Position numbers and translations under genes: made by a program. The notes beneath the pieces are model-generated. The model saw nothing but the letters and a program-made list of their open reading frames with translations. It had not been told where the DNA came from and did no database searches. Shown in pieces: positions 8,355 to 17,902 of a stretch of DNA of 64,000 bases; the stretch's first letter is position 1; each line of letters opens with the position of its first letter. This DNA is from Labrys sp. WJW (GTDB lineage Bacteria > Pseudomonadota > Alphaproteobacteria > Rhizobiales > Labraceae): contig NZ_LYXZ01000006.1 of NCBI RefSeq assembly GCF_001676615.1, positions 1 through 64,000 on the forward strand, written 5' to 3'.

Positions 8355-8918
8355 CTATTTCACATATTCCCGCGCAGCCTGCTCGAGCTGGCCATGCAGG
8401 TAATCGGTGAAGGAACGCCAGACCTCGACGTGAAAGTCGTTCGCGCCCTTGCGCCACAGCGCGATTTCCGTCTTGGCATAGAGCGTGCGGGTGGCGGTGC
8501 CGACGGGAAAGGCCTTGGGATCGAGATCCAGCATGACGCCGGCATTGAGCACGTCGGCGGCCAGCGAGCCCGAGACCAGGATGCCGACATTGCGGTGGCT
8601 GACATCCACCAGCGAATGCGGCTCCTGCACAGCCGCCTCGATGGCGGCGTAGACCTCGGCCTCGGTATTCTCCGGCGCGAGCAGCAGCCACTCATCCGGG
8701 CCGAGCTTGAAGGCGGTGCGGGTGTCGTCGGTGGCGGCGGTATTGAGAGCGGTCGGCAGCGCCAGCCCGAAGGCCTGGCCGGCCGCGACGGCAGCGCTGT
8801 CCGGCCCGCGCAGCACCAGGCGGGCGCCCCGCGGGGCCGCCTCGATGGTGAGGCGACTGCGGGCGGTGATCGGCGCGATGCCGTCGAGCGGATCGCGGCG
8901 GGTTGCGATATCAGCCAT
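8355..8918 (-). CDS. soxG: sarcosine oxidase gamma subunit
   Basis: A 187-residue gamma subunit of heterotetrameric sarcosine oxidase, which demethylates sarcosine to glycine and passes the one-carbon unit to tetrahydrofolate. Family features include RLVLRGPDSAAVAAGQAFG, LGPDEWLLLAP and LVDVSHRNVGILVSG. It overlaps the end of soxA by 8 bp, so the two are probably translationally coupled. It is the last gene of soxB-soxD-soxA-soxG. Confidence 0.9.
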   Translation of the reverse strand: MADIATRRDPLDGIAPITARSRLTIEAAPRGARLVLRGPDSAAVAAGQAFGLALPTALNTAATDDTRTAFKLGPDEWLLLAPENTEAEVYAAIEAAVQEPHSLVDVSHRNVGILVSGSLAADVLNAGVMLDLDPKAFPVGTATRTLYAKTEIALWRKGANDFHVEVWRSFTDYLHGQLEQAAREYVK

Positions 8919-11913
8919 TGAGCCGCGCTCCTTCCTTGTCGATGAAGATCGGGTCGACCACCTTTACGGCGATCGAGCCGCCGGGCATCGGCACATAGAC
9001 CGTCTCGCCATAGCGCGAGCGGCCGCGCTCGAGATTGCACAAAGCGATGGAACGGCCGAGATTGGCGCTCCAATAGGCCGAGGTGACGTGGCCGAGGGCA
9101 TGCTCGCCGATAGCGGGCTGCGCCACCTCGGTGATCTGTGCGCCCTCTTCCAGCACCACGCCGGGATCGACGGTGAGGAGGCCGACGAACTGCTTGCGGT
9201 TGGGATCCTGCAGATCGGGACGCATCAGGCCGCGCTTGCCGACGAAATCGGCCTTAGCCTTGCCCACAGCCCAGCCCACGCCGGCCTCGTCCGGCGTCAG
9301 CGTGCCGTCGGTATCCTGGCCGACGATGATGTAGCCCTTCTCGGCGCGCAACACGTGCATCGCCTCGGTGCCATAGGCGCAGCCGTCATATTTGACGACC
9401 TCGGCATGGATGGCCTGCCAGACGGCCCGGCCATAGGCGGCCGGCACGTTCACCTCGAAGCCAGCCTCACCGGTGAAGCTCATGCGGAACAGGCGGGTCG
9501 GGACACCGCAGATGCGGCCTTCCTTGACCGACATGTGCGGCATGCCGTCCTTGGAGATGTCGATGCCTTCCACCAGGGGCGCCAGCACGTCACGGGCATG
9601 CGGGCCCTGCACGGCGATGACGGCCCATTGCTCGGTGGTGGAGGTGAACCAGACCTTGAGATCGGTCCACTCGGTCTGGAGGTAGTCCTCCATATGCGAG
9701 AGCACGCGCGGCGCACCGCCGGTCGTCGTGGTGACGTGGAAACGATCGGGCGCCATGCGGCCGACCACGCCGTCGTCATAGACGAAGCCGTCGTCGCGGG
9801 TCATGATGCCGTAGCGCAGGCGGCCCGGCTCCAGCTTCATGAACGGGTTGACATAGATGCGGTGCATGAACTCCGCCGCATCCGGGCCGACCACCTCGAT
9901 CTTGCCGAGGGTGGAGGCGTCGAACATGCCGACCTTGTCGCGCACCGTCTTGCATTCGCGGTTGACCGCATCATGCATGCTCTCGCCGGCGCGCGGATAG
10001 TACCAGGCGCGCTTCCACAGGCCGACATCCTCGAAGTCAGCGCCCATCTCGACCTCGGCCTCGTGCATCGCGGTCTTGCGCACGGGATCGAACAGGTCGC
10101 CGCGCGCCGTGCCGGCGAACAGGCCGAAGGTGGTCGGCGTATAAGGCGGGCGGAAGGTGGTCAGGCCGACCTGCGGCACCTTCTTGTCGATCGCCTTGGC
10201 GGCAATGGCCAGCGCATTGATGTTTGAGGTCTTGCCCTGGTCGGTCGCCATGCCGGTGGTGGTGTAGCGCTTGACGTGCTCGATCGAGCGGAAGCCCTCG
10301 CGCGTCGCCAGCTTGATGTCCTTGGCGGTGACGTCGTGCTGGAAGTCGACGAAGGCCTTGACCCGGTTGGCATTGCGGTCATGCGGCAGCGCCCCGGTGT
10401 AGAACCCTTCCTGCGAGGTCTCGCGATCGACGTCGAAGGTCTTGAGGGCGCCCTTGTCGAAGCCGGCGTCACGCCCGGCCTCGTGGCCGGCGGCAAAGCC
10501 GTCATTGATCACCGCGCCGAAGTCGAACACGCCGCGGCAGGCGCCGGCCGAACGCTCCTCGTCGCGGGCGAAGCCCGGCACGAAGATCTGCTTGGCCTCG
10601 TCGTAGCGCAGCTTGCCGCGCGACTGCGAGAACAGATGCACGGTCGGCGTCCAGCCGCCCGACATCAGCACGAGGTCGCAGGAGACCGTCTCCCGGTCCC
10701 TCACGGTGCCGTCGGTGCCGACACGGCCGAGCCTGACGGCATTGACGCGCAGCCGCCCGCTGGTGCCCATCATCGTCGCACCGAGGCTGACGCGGATACC
10801 GGCCTCCCGGGCGGCACCGACCAGGGCACCGCCATCGGGCCTGATATCGGCGATCACGGCGATCTCGACGCCGGCGGCCTTGAGGTCGAGCGCAGCCTGA
10901 TAGGCGCTGTCGCAGGCGGTGAACACCACCGCCCGGTTGCCTGGCTTGACGCCGTAGCGGTTGACATAAATGCGGGCCGAGTCGGCCAGCATGATGCCCG
11001 GACGGTCATTCTCCGGGAACACCAGGGGACGCTCGATCGCACCGGCGGCGATGACGACCTGCTTGGCGCGTACCTGCCAGAGCCGCTCGCGCGGCGTGCG
11101 GGCTTCCGGCTGGGCGACGTGATCGGTCAGCCTTTCGGCCAGGGCGACGAAATTGTCGGAATACCAGCCGAAGGCGGTGGTGCGCGGCATCAGCCGGACG
11201 CGGTCGTTGAGGGCCAGCGACATGATGATGTCGGTGGCCCAGTCGCGTGCGGCCCGGCCTTCGACGGTCGCCGTGGTCTCGGCCAGCAGCGAGCCGCCGA
11301 GCTCGGCCTGCTCGTCGACCAGGATCACCGAGGCGCCGGTCTCGGCCGCGGCGATGGTGGCTGCCAGGCCCGCCGGCCCGGAACCCACCACCAGCACGTC
11401 GCAATGGGCATAGCGGTTGAGGTAGCGATCGGGATCGGCCACCTTGGGCGCCTCGCCGAAGCCGGCCGCGGCGCGGATCTTCGGCTCATAGACCGTTTTC
11501 CAGAAGCTCTGCGGCCACATGAAGGTCTTGTAGTAGAAGCCCGACGCGAAGAAGGGCGACATCGCGTCGTTGACGGCGCCGGCATCGAATTTCAGCGAAG
11601 GCCAGCGGTTCTGGCTGGTGGCGACGAGGCCCTCATAGAGCTCGACCTGCGTGGCGCGCAGATTGGGCGTGGTGCGGCCGGCATCCCGGATCACCGTGAC
11701 CATCGCATTCGCCTCTTCCGAGCCCGCCGACATGATGCCGCGCGGCCGGTGATATTTGAACGAGCGCCCGATCAGGTGCACGCCATTGGCGAGCAGGGCC
11801 GAGGCGAGCGTATCGCCGCGCACGCCCTGATAGGCGATGCCGTCAAAGCTGAAATTGATCGGCTTGGCGCGGTCGATGCGCCCGCCGGCAGCGGTACGGA
11901 GGGAGGCGGTCAC
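8911..11913 (-). CDS. soxA: sarcosine oxidase alpha subunit
   Basis: A 1000-residue alpha subunit. Domains in order: an N-terminal 2Fe-2S-ferredoxin-like fold (about 15-110, with RSFKYHRPRGIMSAG), a dinucleotide-binding domain opening CDVLVVGSGPAG at about 171-182, a second nucleotide-binding segment (ACDSAYQAALDLKAAGVE), and a C-terminal GcvT-like folate-binding half beginning near WKRAWYYPRAGES and including FRMSFTGEAGFEVNVP. It binds noncovalent FAD and NAD and carries the tetrahydrofolate site. The start is GTG at 11913, overlapping the soxD stop by four bases (GTGA). Full length for the family. Confidence 0.95.
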   Translation of the reverse strand: MTASLRTAAGGRIDRAKPINFSFDGIAYQGVRGDTLASALLANGVHLIGRSFKYHRPRGIMSAGSEEANAMVTVIRDAGRTTPNLRATQVELYEGLVATSQNRWPSLKFDAGAVNDAMSPFFASGFYYKTFMWPQSFWKTVYEPKIRAAAGFGEAPKVADPDRYLNRYAHCDVLVVGSGPAGLAATIAAAETGASVILVDEQAELGGSLLAETTATVEGRAARDWATDIIMSLALNDRVRLMPRTTAFGWYSDNFVALAERLTDHVAQPEARTPRERLWQVRAKQVVIAAGAIERPLVFPENDRPGIMLADSARIYVNRYGVKPGNRAVVFTACDSAYQAALDLKAAGVEIAVIADIRPDGGALVGAAREAGIRVSLGATMMGTSGRLRVNAVRLGRVGTDGTVRDRETVSCDLVLMSGGWTPTVHLFSQSRGKLRYDEAKQIFVPGFARDEERSAGACRGVFDFGAVINDGFAAGHEAGRDAGFDKGALKTFDVDRETSQEGFYTGALPHDRNANRVKAFVDFQHDVTAKDIKLATREGFRSIEHVKRYTTTGMATDQGKTSNINALAIAAKAIDKKVPQVGLTTFRPPYTPTTFGLFAGTARGDLFDPVRKTAMHEAEVEMGADFEDVGLWKRAWYYPRAGESMHDAVNRECKTVRDKVGMFDASTLGKIEVVGPDAAEFMHRIYVNPFMKLEPGRLRYGIMTRDDGFVYDDGVVGRMAPDRFHVTTTTGGAPRVLSHMEDYLQTEWTDLKVWFTSTTEQWAVIAVQGPHARDVLAPLVEGIDISKDGMPHMSVKEGRICGVPTRLFRMSFTGEAGFEVNVPAAYGRAVWQAIHAEVVKYDGCAYGTEAMHVLRAEKGYIIVGQDTDGTLTPDEAGVGWAVGKAKADFVGKRGLMRPDLQDPNRKQFVGLLTVDPGVVLEEGAQITEVAQPAIGEHALGHVTSAYWSANLGRSIALCNLERGRSRYGETVYVPMPGGSIAVKVVDPIFIDKEGARLNG

Positions 11914-12245
11914 GAGCGCGCCTCCGTATTGGAGGGCGTAGCGGCAGCAAGCTCGGTGGCCAGCGCCGCCAGGTCGGGCTTGGGTTCGCCCTGCTTATAG
12001 GTCTTCACGAACTTGTCGGTCACGGTGTGGCGCACGGCGTTGAAGAAGCGCGCGCAGCCATGTACGTGGCGCCAGCGCTCGGCGATCAGCCCCTTGGGAT
12101 TGGAGCGGGTGTAGAGGAAGCCTTCCCAGACCTCGTCCGTCGGGTTGTCCGCGAAGGCCGGACGGGCAATATGGGCCTCGCCCATGTTGCGGAACTCCAG
12201 TTCCGGGCGATCCTGTTCGCAATAAGGGCAGCGGATGAGCAGCAT
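11910..12245 (-). CDS. soxD: sarcosine oxidase delta subunit
   Basis: A 111-residue small subunit with the zinc-binding motif CPYCEQDRPELEF at the N-terminus (Cys6, Cys9) and the later HVHGCARFFNAVRHT, which supplies His and Cys ligands. The ATG at 12245 gives the canonical MLLIRCPYC start, 8 bp after soxB ends. A longer frame continues upstream through soxB in another phase and is not the gene. The subunit is structural in the SoxABDG complex. Confidence 0.93.
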   Translation of the reverse strand: MLLIRCPYCEQDRPELEFRNMGEAHIARPAFADNPTDEVWEGFLYTRSNPKGLIAERWRHVHGCARFFNAVRHTVTDKFVKTYKQGEPKPDLAALATELAAATPSNTEARS

Positions 12246-12253
12246 GACGGTCC

Positions 12254-13504
12254 TCAGTGCGCGACGGCGGCGGCGGCCGCTTCGTCGATCAGGCGTCCGG
12301 TGCGGAAGCGATCGAGGGTGAAGGGAGCGGCGATCGGATGGGGCTCGCCTGTCGCCACCGTATGGGCGAAGACATGGCCCGAGCCCGGCGTCGCCTTGAA
12401 GCCGCCCGTGCCCCAGCCACAATTGACGAACAGGCCGGGCACCGGGGTCTTGGAGAGGATGGGCGAGCGGTCGGGCGTCACGTCGACGATACCGCCCCAG
12501 TTGCGCATCATGCGGGTGCGGCGCACCACCGGGAAGAGCTCGCAGATCGCGTCGAGCGTATGGGCCGCGATATGCAGGCCACCGGTCTGCGAATAGGAGA
12601 CATACTGGTCGGTGCCGGCGCCGATGACGAGATCGCCCTTGTCCGATTGCGACATATAGGCATGCACGGTGTTGGACATCACCACGCAGGGCATGATCGG
12701 CTTGAGCGGCTCGGACACGAGGGCCTGCAGGGGATAGCTTTCCAGCGGCATGCGCACGCCGGCCATGTCCATCACCACCGAGGTGTGGCCGGCGGCGACC
12801 ACGCCGAGCTTCTTGGTCCGGATCGTGCCCCTGGAGGTCTCCACCCCGGAGATGGCGCCGGAGGCATCGCGCAGGATGCCGGTGACCTCGCAGTTCTGGA
12901 TGATGTCGACGCCCAGCGCGTCGGCGGCGCGGGCATAGCCCCAGGCCACCGCATCGTGGCGGGCGACGCCGCCGCGACGCTGCAGGGCGGCGCCCATGAT
13001 CGGGTAGCGGATGTCCTTGGAGATGTTGAGGATCGGGCAGAATTCCTTCGCCTCTTCCGGCGTCAGCCATTCATTGTCGATGCCCGCCAGGCGGTTGGCA
13101 TGGATATGGCGCTTGAAGACCTGGATGTCGTGCACGTTGTGCGCCAGCATCATCACGCCTCGGGCCGAATACATCACATTGTAGTTCAGCACCTGGGACA
13201 GGTTCTGCCACAGCTTCATGGCGTGGTCGTAAAGCTTGCCGCTCTCCTCCCACAGATAGTTGGAGCGGATAATAGTGGTGTTGCGCCCGGTATTGCCGCC
13301 GCCCAGCCAGCCCTTTTCGAGCACGGCGATATTGGTCATGCCGTGCTCGGCGGCCATGTAATAGGCGGTGGCGAGGCCATGCCCGCCGGCGCCGATGATG
13401 ATGGCGTCGTAACTGGCCTTCGGTTCGGGCGAGCGCCATTGCTCGGGCCAGTCCTGATGACCACGCAGCGCGTTGCGCGCCAGGGAAAAGACAGAAAACC
13501 GCAC
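12254..13504 (-). CDS. soxB: sarcosine oxidase beta subunit
   Basis: A 416-residue flavoprotein of the DAO family, the catalytic subunit where sarcosine is oxidised. The FAD motif IIIGAGGHGLATAYY is at about 35-49. The covalent FMN attachment histidine of this family is expected in GGVARHDAVAWG (about 178-189). The start is GTG at 13504, giving VRFSVFSLARNALRGH, which fits the family N-terminus; an in-frame ATG lies 15 codons upstream. First gene of the soxBDAG operon, transcribed away from the GlxA-type regulator at 13955. Confidence 0.94.
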   Translation of the reverse strand: MRFSVFSLARNALRGHQDWPEQWRSPEPKASYDAIIIGAGGHGLATAYYMAAEHGMTNIAVLEKGWLGGGNTGRNTTIIRSNYLWEESGKLYDHAMKLWQNLSQVLNYNVMYSARGVMMLAHNVHDIQVFKRHIHANRLAGIDNEWLTPEEAKEFCPILNISKDIRYPIMGAALQRRGGVARHDAVAWGYARAADALGVDIIQNCEVTGILRDASGAISGVETSRGTIRTKKLGVVAAGHTSVVMDMAGVRMPLESYPLQALVSEPLKPIMPCVVMSNTVHAYMSQSDKGDLVIGAGTDQYVSYSQTGGLHIAAHTLDAICELFPVVRRTRMMRNWGGIVDVTPDRSPILSKTPVPGLFVNCGWGTGGFKATPGSGHVFAHTVATGEPHPIAAPFTLDRFRTGRLIDEAAAAAVAH

Positions 13505-13588
13505 GTGTTGCCGCCCGTTGGATGGAGTCTTGAATGGCGCGACTATCATCATCCCGCCGATGAGCAGTCTAGCACGGAAGCGACGCGC

Positions 13589-13620
13589 CTTTTGTCGCAT
13601 TGGAAGAAATTGCACAAAAG
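13589..13620. promoter_or_regulatory. inverted repeat upstream of soxB, candidate regulator site
   Basis: CTTTTGTCGCA (13589-13599) and TGCACAAAAG (13611-13620) form an almost perfect inverted repeat with an 11-bp spacer, 85 bp before the soxB start. The 450-bp region to the divergent regulator is AT-rich and has related half-sites (TTTGTC near 13698, CGACATATGGTCG near 13720, ATGTCGCAATATCG near 13758). No other gene is visible in it. Binding by the adjacent GlxA-type protein is inferred. Confidence 0.5.
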
Positions 13621-13954
13621 GTTCTGTCCACCAGGCCCCTGACAGGACGCATTTGGGATAGTATTTGACCATTGGGTCGCATCCGAATATCTCATATTTG
13701 TCAAATTACGACATTAAACGCGACATATGGTCGGGCCCACATCAGAATTCTTCAAAAAATGTCGCAATATCGTCCTGCCTCGTCGTTTCGGACAATGCGG
13801 TACAAACCGCCCCGCAACCGTCGCTTTTGACCATAATGGGCACGTAGATGCCCGATGCCATCATGAGGGCGAGCGCTCCACAGGGTGCGCTTTCCCGCCT
13901 CCGTCACGCTTCGTACCGCCGGCCCCCCGGCGGAGGTTCTAGGGAGAATCGCGT

Positions 13955-14953
13955 ATGAATATCCGGCCGGATATCGGCGCCACGCATACCGTCGGCTTTC
14001 TGCTCACCCCGAATTTCTCGATGATCGCCTTCGCGGCGGCCGTGGAGGTCCTGCGCCTGACGAACTACGTCACCGGCGCGAAGGCCTTCGCCTGGCGGCT
14101 CTATTCGCCGGACGGCCAGCCGATCGAGGCCTCGAACGGCGTGGCATTGGCGGTCGATGGTTCCTATGGCGATGTCGGGCCGATGCCGGAGATCATCGTG
14201 TGTTCCGGCATGGATGTGCAGAAATACGATCACGGCCCGCTGATCGCCAAGTTGCGCAAGCTTGCCTTCTACGGCGTCTCGATCGGCGCCGTGTGCACCG
14301 GCACCTATATCCTGGCCCGGGCCGGCCTGCTCGACGGCCATCGCTGCGCCATCCACTGGGAAAACTACGACAGCTTCCGTGAGGAATTCCCCGAGATCGA
14401 CGCCACGCAGGAACTGTTCGAGATCGACCGCAACCGCTTCACCTGCGCTGGCGGCACCGCCTCGATCGACATGATGCTGGCACTGATCACGGCCAAGAAG
14501 GGCGCGGTGATCGCGGCCCTCGTCACCGACGAACTCATCCATCACCGCATGCGCGATTCCCATGAGCGCCAGCGCATGGAGCTGCGCGCGCGCCTCGGCG
14601 TCTCCCATCCCAAGCTCCTCGCCGTGATCGGCGAGATGGACAAGCGCCTCGAACGCCCGGTCTCCTGCGCCCAGCTCGCCCGCACGGTGCGCCTGTCGCC
14701 GCGCCAGCTCGAGCGGCTGTTCCAGCGCTATCTCGACACCACGCCGACCCGCTATTATCTCGAAATGCGCCTCAACCGTGCCCGCCAGTTGCTGCGGCAG
14801 ACCTCGATGCCGATCCTCTCGGTGGGCCTGGCCTGTGGCTTCGTCTCGGCCTCGCATTTCTCCAAATGCTATTCGGAGCATTTCGACCGCACCCCCTCCG
14901 AGGAACGCAAGGGCATGCGGGTCGAACGCAACGTGGCGACGGCCATCGCCTGA
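13955..14953 (+). CDS. GlxA family AraC-type transcriptional regulator
   Basis: A 332-residue regulator with an N-terminal DJ-1/PfpI-like sensor domain (GFLLTPNFSMIAFAAAVEVLR, elbow region IGAVCTGTYILARAGLL) and a C-terminal AraC HTH domain (about 215-315: SCAQLARTVRLSPRQLERLF, then VGLACGFVSASHFSKCY). It resembles GbdR-type activators that respond to glycine betaine or dimethylglycine and turn on betaine and sarcosine catabolism. Divergence from soxBDAG supports that job. The ligand is not determinable here. Confidence 0.88.
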   Translation: MNIRPDIGATHTVGFLLTPNFSMIAFAAAVEVLRLTNYVTGAKAFAWRLYSPDGQPIEASNGVALAVDGSYGDVGPMPEIIVCSGMDVQKYDHGPLIAKLRKLAFYGVSIGAVCTGTYILARAGLLDGHRCAIHWENYDSFREEFPEIDATQELFEIDRNRFTCAGGTASIDMMLALITAKKGAVIAALVTDELIHHRMRDSHERQRMELRARLGVSHPKLLAVIGEMDKRLERPVSCAQLARTVRLSPRQLERLFQRYLDTTPTRYYLEMRLNRARQLLRQTSMPILSVGLACGFVSASHFSKCYSEHFDRTPSEERKGMRVERNVATAIA

Positions 14954-15081
14954 CCTGCGAAGGCACTCACGGCCATAGCCGCGATGCTGCCAGCATTGTC
15001 GACCTCCGCCCGGTCGAGGAATCCGGCGGGCCGGAGGCAGGCCGGCCCGTGATCTATGCAGCCATCACGCCGCCGGGCCCG

Positions 15082-15741
15082 TCAATTCCCGCCCAGCAGG
15101 CCGGCGGCGATGTTGATCGCCAGGGCCAGGATGGTGGCGTTGAAGAAAAACGAGAACACGGCATGCGCGGCGACGATGCGGCGCATCAGCCGCGAGCGCA
15201 GATTGGTGTCGGACGTCGCCGAGGAAGCGCCAATCGCCACCGAGAAATAGACGAAATCCCAATAATCCGGCGGCTCGGGATCCCCGCCGAAATCCAGGCT
15301 CGACTTACCCGGCTGACCACCGCCATTGTAGTAGATATGGGCATAGTGGATGGCGAAGATGGTATGGATGAAGAACCAGGAACAGACGATGGTCGCCACC
15401 ATCAGCGGCAGGGACAGGCTGTCTCCGCCGGCATGCTCCTTGGTCGCCTGAAGCTCGAAGATCACCCCGGCAAAGCTGAGGGCCGCGGCCAGCATCGACA
15501 GCACCAGGATGATCACTGCCCCTTCGTCGAGGGAATCGGCCTTGTGGGAGAAGCGCCCCGGTGGCAGTCGCGACAGGCTGTAGCTGACGATCACGACGAA
15601 CAGGATGGTGGCCAGGCACCACCCGGCCAGCAGGCGCTCGAGCCAGGGCAGGCCTGGGATCACGAGGCCGAGCGCCATGCCGGCGACGAGGCTCCGGAGC
15701 AGGACCGGCCTGGCAGTCAGTGGACGCAGGAAATGCCTCAC
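15082..15741 (-). CDS. DUF1345 membrane protein
   Basis: A 219-residue integral membrane protein with about five hydrophobic segments (LLRSLVAGMALGLVIPG, LAGWCLATILFVVIVSY, VIILVLSMLAAALSFAGVIF, LPLMVATIVCSWFFIHTIFA, AHAVFSFFFNATILALAIN). It has the DUF1345 signature FGGDPEPPDYWDFVYFSVAIG. The GTG at 15741 starts VRHFLRPLTARP, 22 bp behind the diphosphate synthase stop, so the two are probably one transcript. Function unknown. Confidence 0.82.
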   Translation of the reverse strand: MRHFLRPLTARPVLLRSLVAGMALGLVIPGLPWLERLLAGWCLATILFVVIVSYSLSRLPPGRFSHKADSLDEGAVIILVLSMLAAALSFAGVIFELQATKEHAGGDSLSLPLMVATIVCSWFFIHTIFAIHYAHIYYNGGGQPGKSSLDFGGDPEPPDYWDFVYFSVAIGASSATSDTNLRSRLMRRIVAAHAVFSFFFNATILALAINIAAGLLGGN

Positions 15742-15763
15742 CCCGGAAGCCTCGCTTAAGGTC

Positions 15764-16675
15764 TCACTTGCGCCTGTCCGCGGTAAAGCGGGCGGCAGCA
15801 CGCAGGACGTCCGCCTCGGCACCAAAACCGGAAAGGGCGGCGAGGGCATCGCCGGTGAGACGCTCGAGTTCGGCCCGCGCCTTCTCCAGGCCCCACAAGC
15901 CGACCAGGGTCGCCTTGCCGCGGCCGGCATCTTTGCCGGTGGCCTTGCCGAGTTCCGCGCTGGAGGCCTCGATGTCGAGAATGTCGTCGGCGATCTGGAA
16001 GGCCGCGCCCAGAGCGCGTCCATAGGACAGCAGGGTTTGATAGGTTGGCGCATCGGCGCGCCCGATCACCGCCCCCATCTCCACCGCGCACGACAGGATC
16101 GCGCCCGTTTTCATCGCCTGGAGCTGGACGATGGCCTGGGCCGAGAGCTCGGATGTGCCTTCGAAACGCCCTTCCGCCGCCAGGTCCAGCATCTGGCCCC
16201 CGGCCATGCCCGCGCCGCCGGCGGCCTTGGCCAGCAGGCGCACCAGTTCGGCGCGCATGGCCGCATCAGTGCCGGTGGCGGCATCCGCCAGTGTCTCGAA
16301 GGCCAGGGTCTGCAGGGCATCGCCTGCCAGGATGGCCGTAGCCTCGTCATAGGCCAGATGCAGCGTCGGCTTGCCGCGCCGCAATTCATCGTCATCCATC
16401 GCCGGCAGATCGTCATGGGCGAGGCTGTAGACATGCACGAGTTCGATCGCAGCGCCGGCGCGCAGGGCCGTGGTCTGGTCGCCCCCCAGCAGGCGGGCGG
16501 TTTCGACCACCAGGAAGGGGCGAAGCCGCTTGCCACCGCCCAGGGCGGCATAGCGCATTGCACTCAACAGCCGAGTCGGCACCGGGGGCGTGGTGGCGAC
16601 GTCGAAGATCGCCACCAGCACATCTTCGATCTCACTGGCGACGGAGGCGAGGCGGTGATGGAAATCGACGGTCAT
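15764..16675 (-). CDS. ispA: polyprenyl diphosphate synthase (farnesyl/geranylgeranyl type)
   Basis: A 303-residue trans-isoprenyl diphosphate synthase. The first aspartate-rich motif DDLPAMDDD is at about 88-96 and the second is in IADDILDIEA. GGKRLRPFLV binds isopentenyl diphosphate. Length and motifs fit farnesyl diphosphate synthase; product chain length is not certain. The ATG at 16675 gives MTVDFHHRLAS. Upstream in the same direction is phaB (151 bp away) and downstream the DUF1345 gene. Confidence 0.9.
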   Translation of the reverse strand: MTVDFHHRLASVASEIEDVLVAIFDVATTPPVPTRLLSAMRYAALGGGKRLRPFLVVETARLLGGDQTTALRAGAAIELVHVYSLAHDDLPAMDDDELRRGKPTLHLAYDEATAILAGDALQTLAFETLADAATGTDAAMRAELVRLLAKAAGGAGMAGGQMLDLAAEGRFEGTSELSAQAIVQLQAMKTGAILSCAVEMGAVIGRADAPTYQTLLSYGRALGAAFQIADDILDIEASSAELGKATGKDAGRGKATLVGLWGLEKARAELERLTGDALAALSGFGAEADVLRAAARFTADRRK

Positions 16676-16826
16676 GAACTGCTCATGGAAACTTTCCTCT
16701 CCCGGCCCGGGAGAGGATGACGCAAGATTGTCGGGAAGCGGCCTGTGCCGGCTGCGATGATGGAACGCGAAACAAGCCGCCGCGTTCCATCGATCGTCTC
16801 GACTGCCACGGACGGGCCGAGCGGCC

Positions 16827-17552
16827 TCAGGCCAGATACTGCCCGCCATTGATGCTCAGCGTCGAGCCGGTGATGTAGCCGGAATCGTCTGAAGCCAGGA
16901 ACACCACGGCGCGGGCGATTTCTTCGGGCTGGCCCAGACGCCCGGTCGGGATCAGCGGCAGGATGCGGGTTTCCAGCACCTTGGGGTCGATCGCCTGCAC
17001 CATCTCGGTGCCGATATAGCCCGGTGCGATCACATTGGCGGTGATGCCCTTGGCCGCCCCTTCCAGGGCCAGTGCCTTGACGAAGCCGATATCGCCCGCC
17101 TTGGCGGCTGAATAGTTGACCTGTCCGGCCTGTCCCTTCTGGCCGTTGATCGAGGAGATCACGACCACGCGGCCGAAACCACGGTTGCGCATGCCCTCGA
17201 TGACCGGACGGGTCATGTTGAACAGGCTGTCGAGATTGGTGCGGATGACGGCGGACCATTGGTCCTTGCTCATCTTGTGGAAGAAGCCGTCGCGGGTGAT
17301 GCCGGCATTGTTGACCAAGATGTCGACCGGGCCGAGATCCTTCTCCACCTGTGCCACGCCGGCGGCACAGGCATCGAAATCGCCGACGTCCCATTTGTAG
17401 GTTGCAATGCCGGTTTCAGCCTTGAACTTGGCCGCTGCCTCGTCATTGCCGGCATAGCTGGCGGCAACCGTGTGGCCAGCCGCCTTGAGCGCCTTGGAGA
17501 TGGCCGCGCCGATGCCACGCGTTCCGCCGGTGACGATTGCAACTCTGGTCAT
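16827..17552 (-). CDS. phaB: acetoacetyl-CoA reductase
   Basis: A 241-residue short-chain dehydrogenase that reduces acetoacetyl-CoA to (R)-3-hydroxybutyryl-CoA with NADPH for polyhydroxybutyrate. The TGGTRGIG cofactor loop is at about 8-15, NNAGITRDGFFHKM is typical of PhaB, and the catalytic Ser-Tyr-Lys are in ISSINGQKGQAGQVNYSAAKAG. AAGGAGG lies just before the ATG. It follows phaA on the same strand after a 350-bp gap that carries a repeat. Confidence 0.95.
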   Translation of the reverse strand: MTRVAIVTGGTRGIGAAISKALKAAGHTVAASYAGNDEAAAKFKAETGIATYKWDVGDFDACAAGVAQVEKDLGPVDILVNNAGITRDGFFHKMSKDQWSAVIRTNLDSLFNMTRPVIEGMRNRGFGRVVVISSINGQKGQAGQVNYSAAKAGDIGFVKALALEGAAKGITANVIAPGYIGTEMVQAIDPKVLETRILPLIPTGRLGQPEEIARAVVFLASDDSGYITGSTLSINGGQYLA

Positions 17553-17591
17553 GGTGCCTCCTTGGTAACGATGGTGTTCTTCATTGGACTA

Positions 17592-17719
17592 ACGTGTTTT
17601 GCGATTTGAGGGAGTCACCCGAAATCGCAAATACGCTCCAGCCAATCCGCTGGATTGGCGTGGAGACAGAGAGTTGGAGCAAATAAGCGTTCAGTCATGA
17701 GCCCGCTGTGCTCCAGGAA
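17592..17719. repeat. intergenic repeat, GTTTTGCGATTT family
   Basis: Starts GTGTTTTGCGATTTGAGGGAG, continues through GCAAATACGCTCCAGCC and GAGTTGGAGCAAATAAGCGTTC, and ends GCTGTGCTCCAGG. Relatives with the same order of blocks lie at 28806-28906 and 56173-56285. This copy carries an extra hairpin, CCAATCCGCTGGATTGG, near 17639. It occupies much of the 350-bp phaA-phaB gap; no gene is visible there. Confidence 0.7.
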
Positions 17720-17902
17720 GTCCCGAACCGGTCTTCGCCCCTGAGGACCGGCCCGACACGTACTTCCCCTCCCCTGCACGGGAAGAGGCAGAGACCGAGG
17801 GCGTCCCCTGTTCCTCCGGTGGAGGAACCGCCCTTCCATTCAAGCCTCCCGCGGCATGGCGTTCACCAGGCCGCTAGAGGCTTGCGCATCGCCGTGAGCC
17901 GA

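Noticed and set aside
10276..12000. A 574-codon plus-strand frame opposite soxA
   Set aside because: Antisense shadow of a firmly identified gene, with biased composition and no motifs.
11910..13070. A 386-codon frame that contains SoxD at its end
   Set aside because: Only the last 111 codons match a family; the upstream part overlaps soxB in another phase. SoxD begins at 12245.
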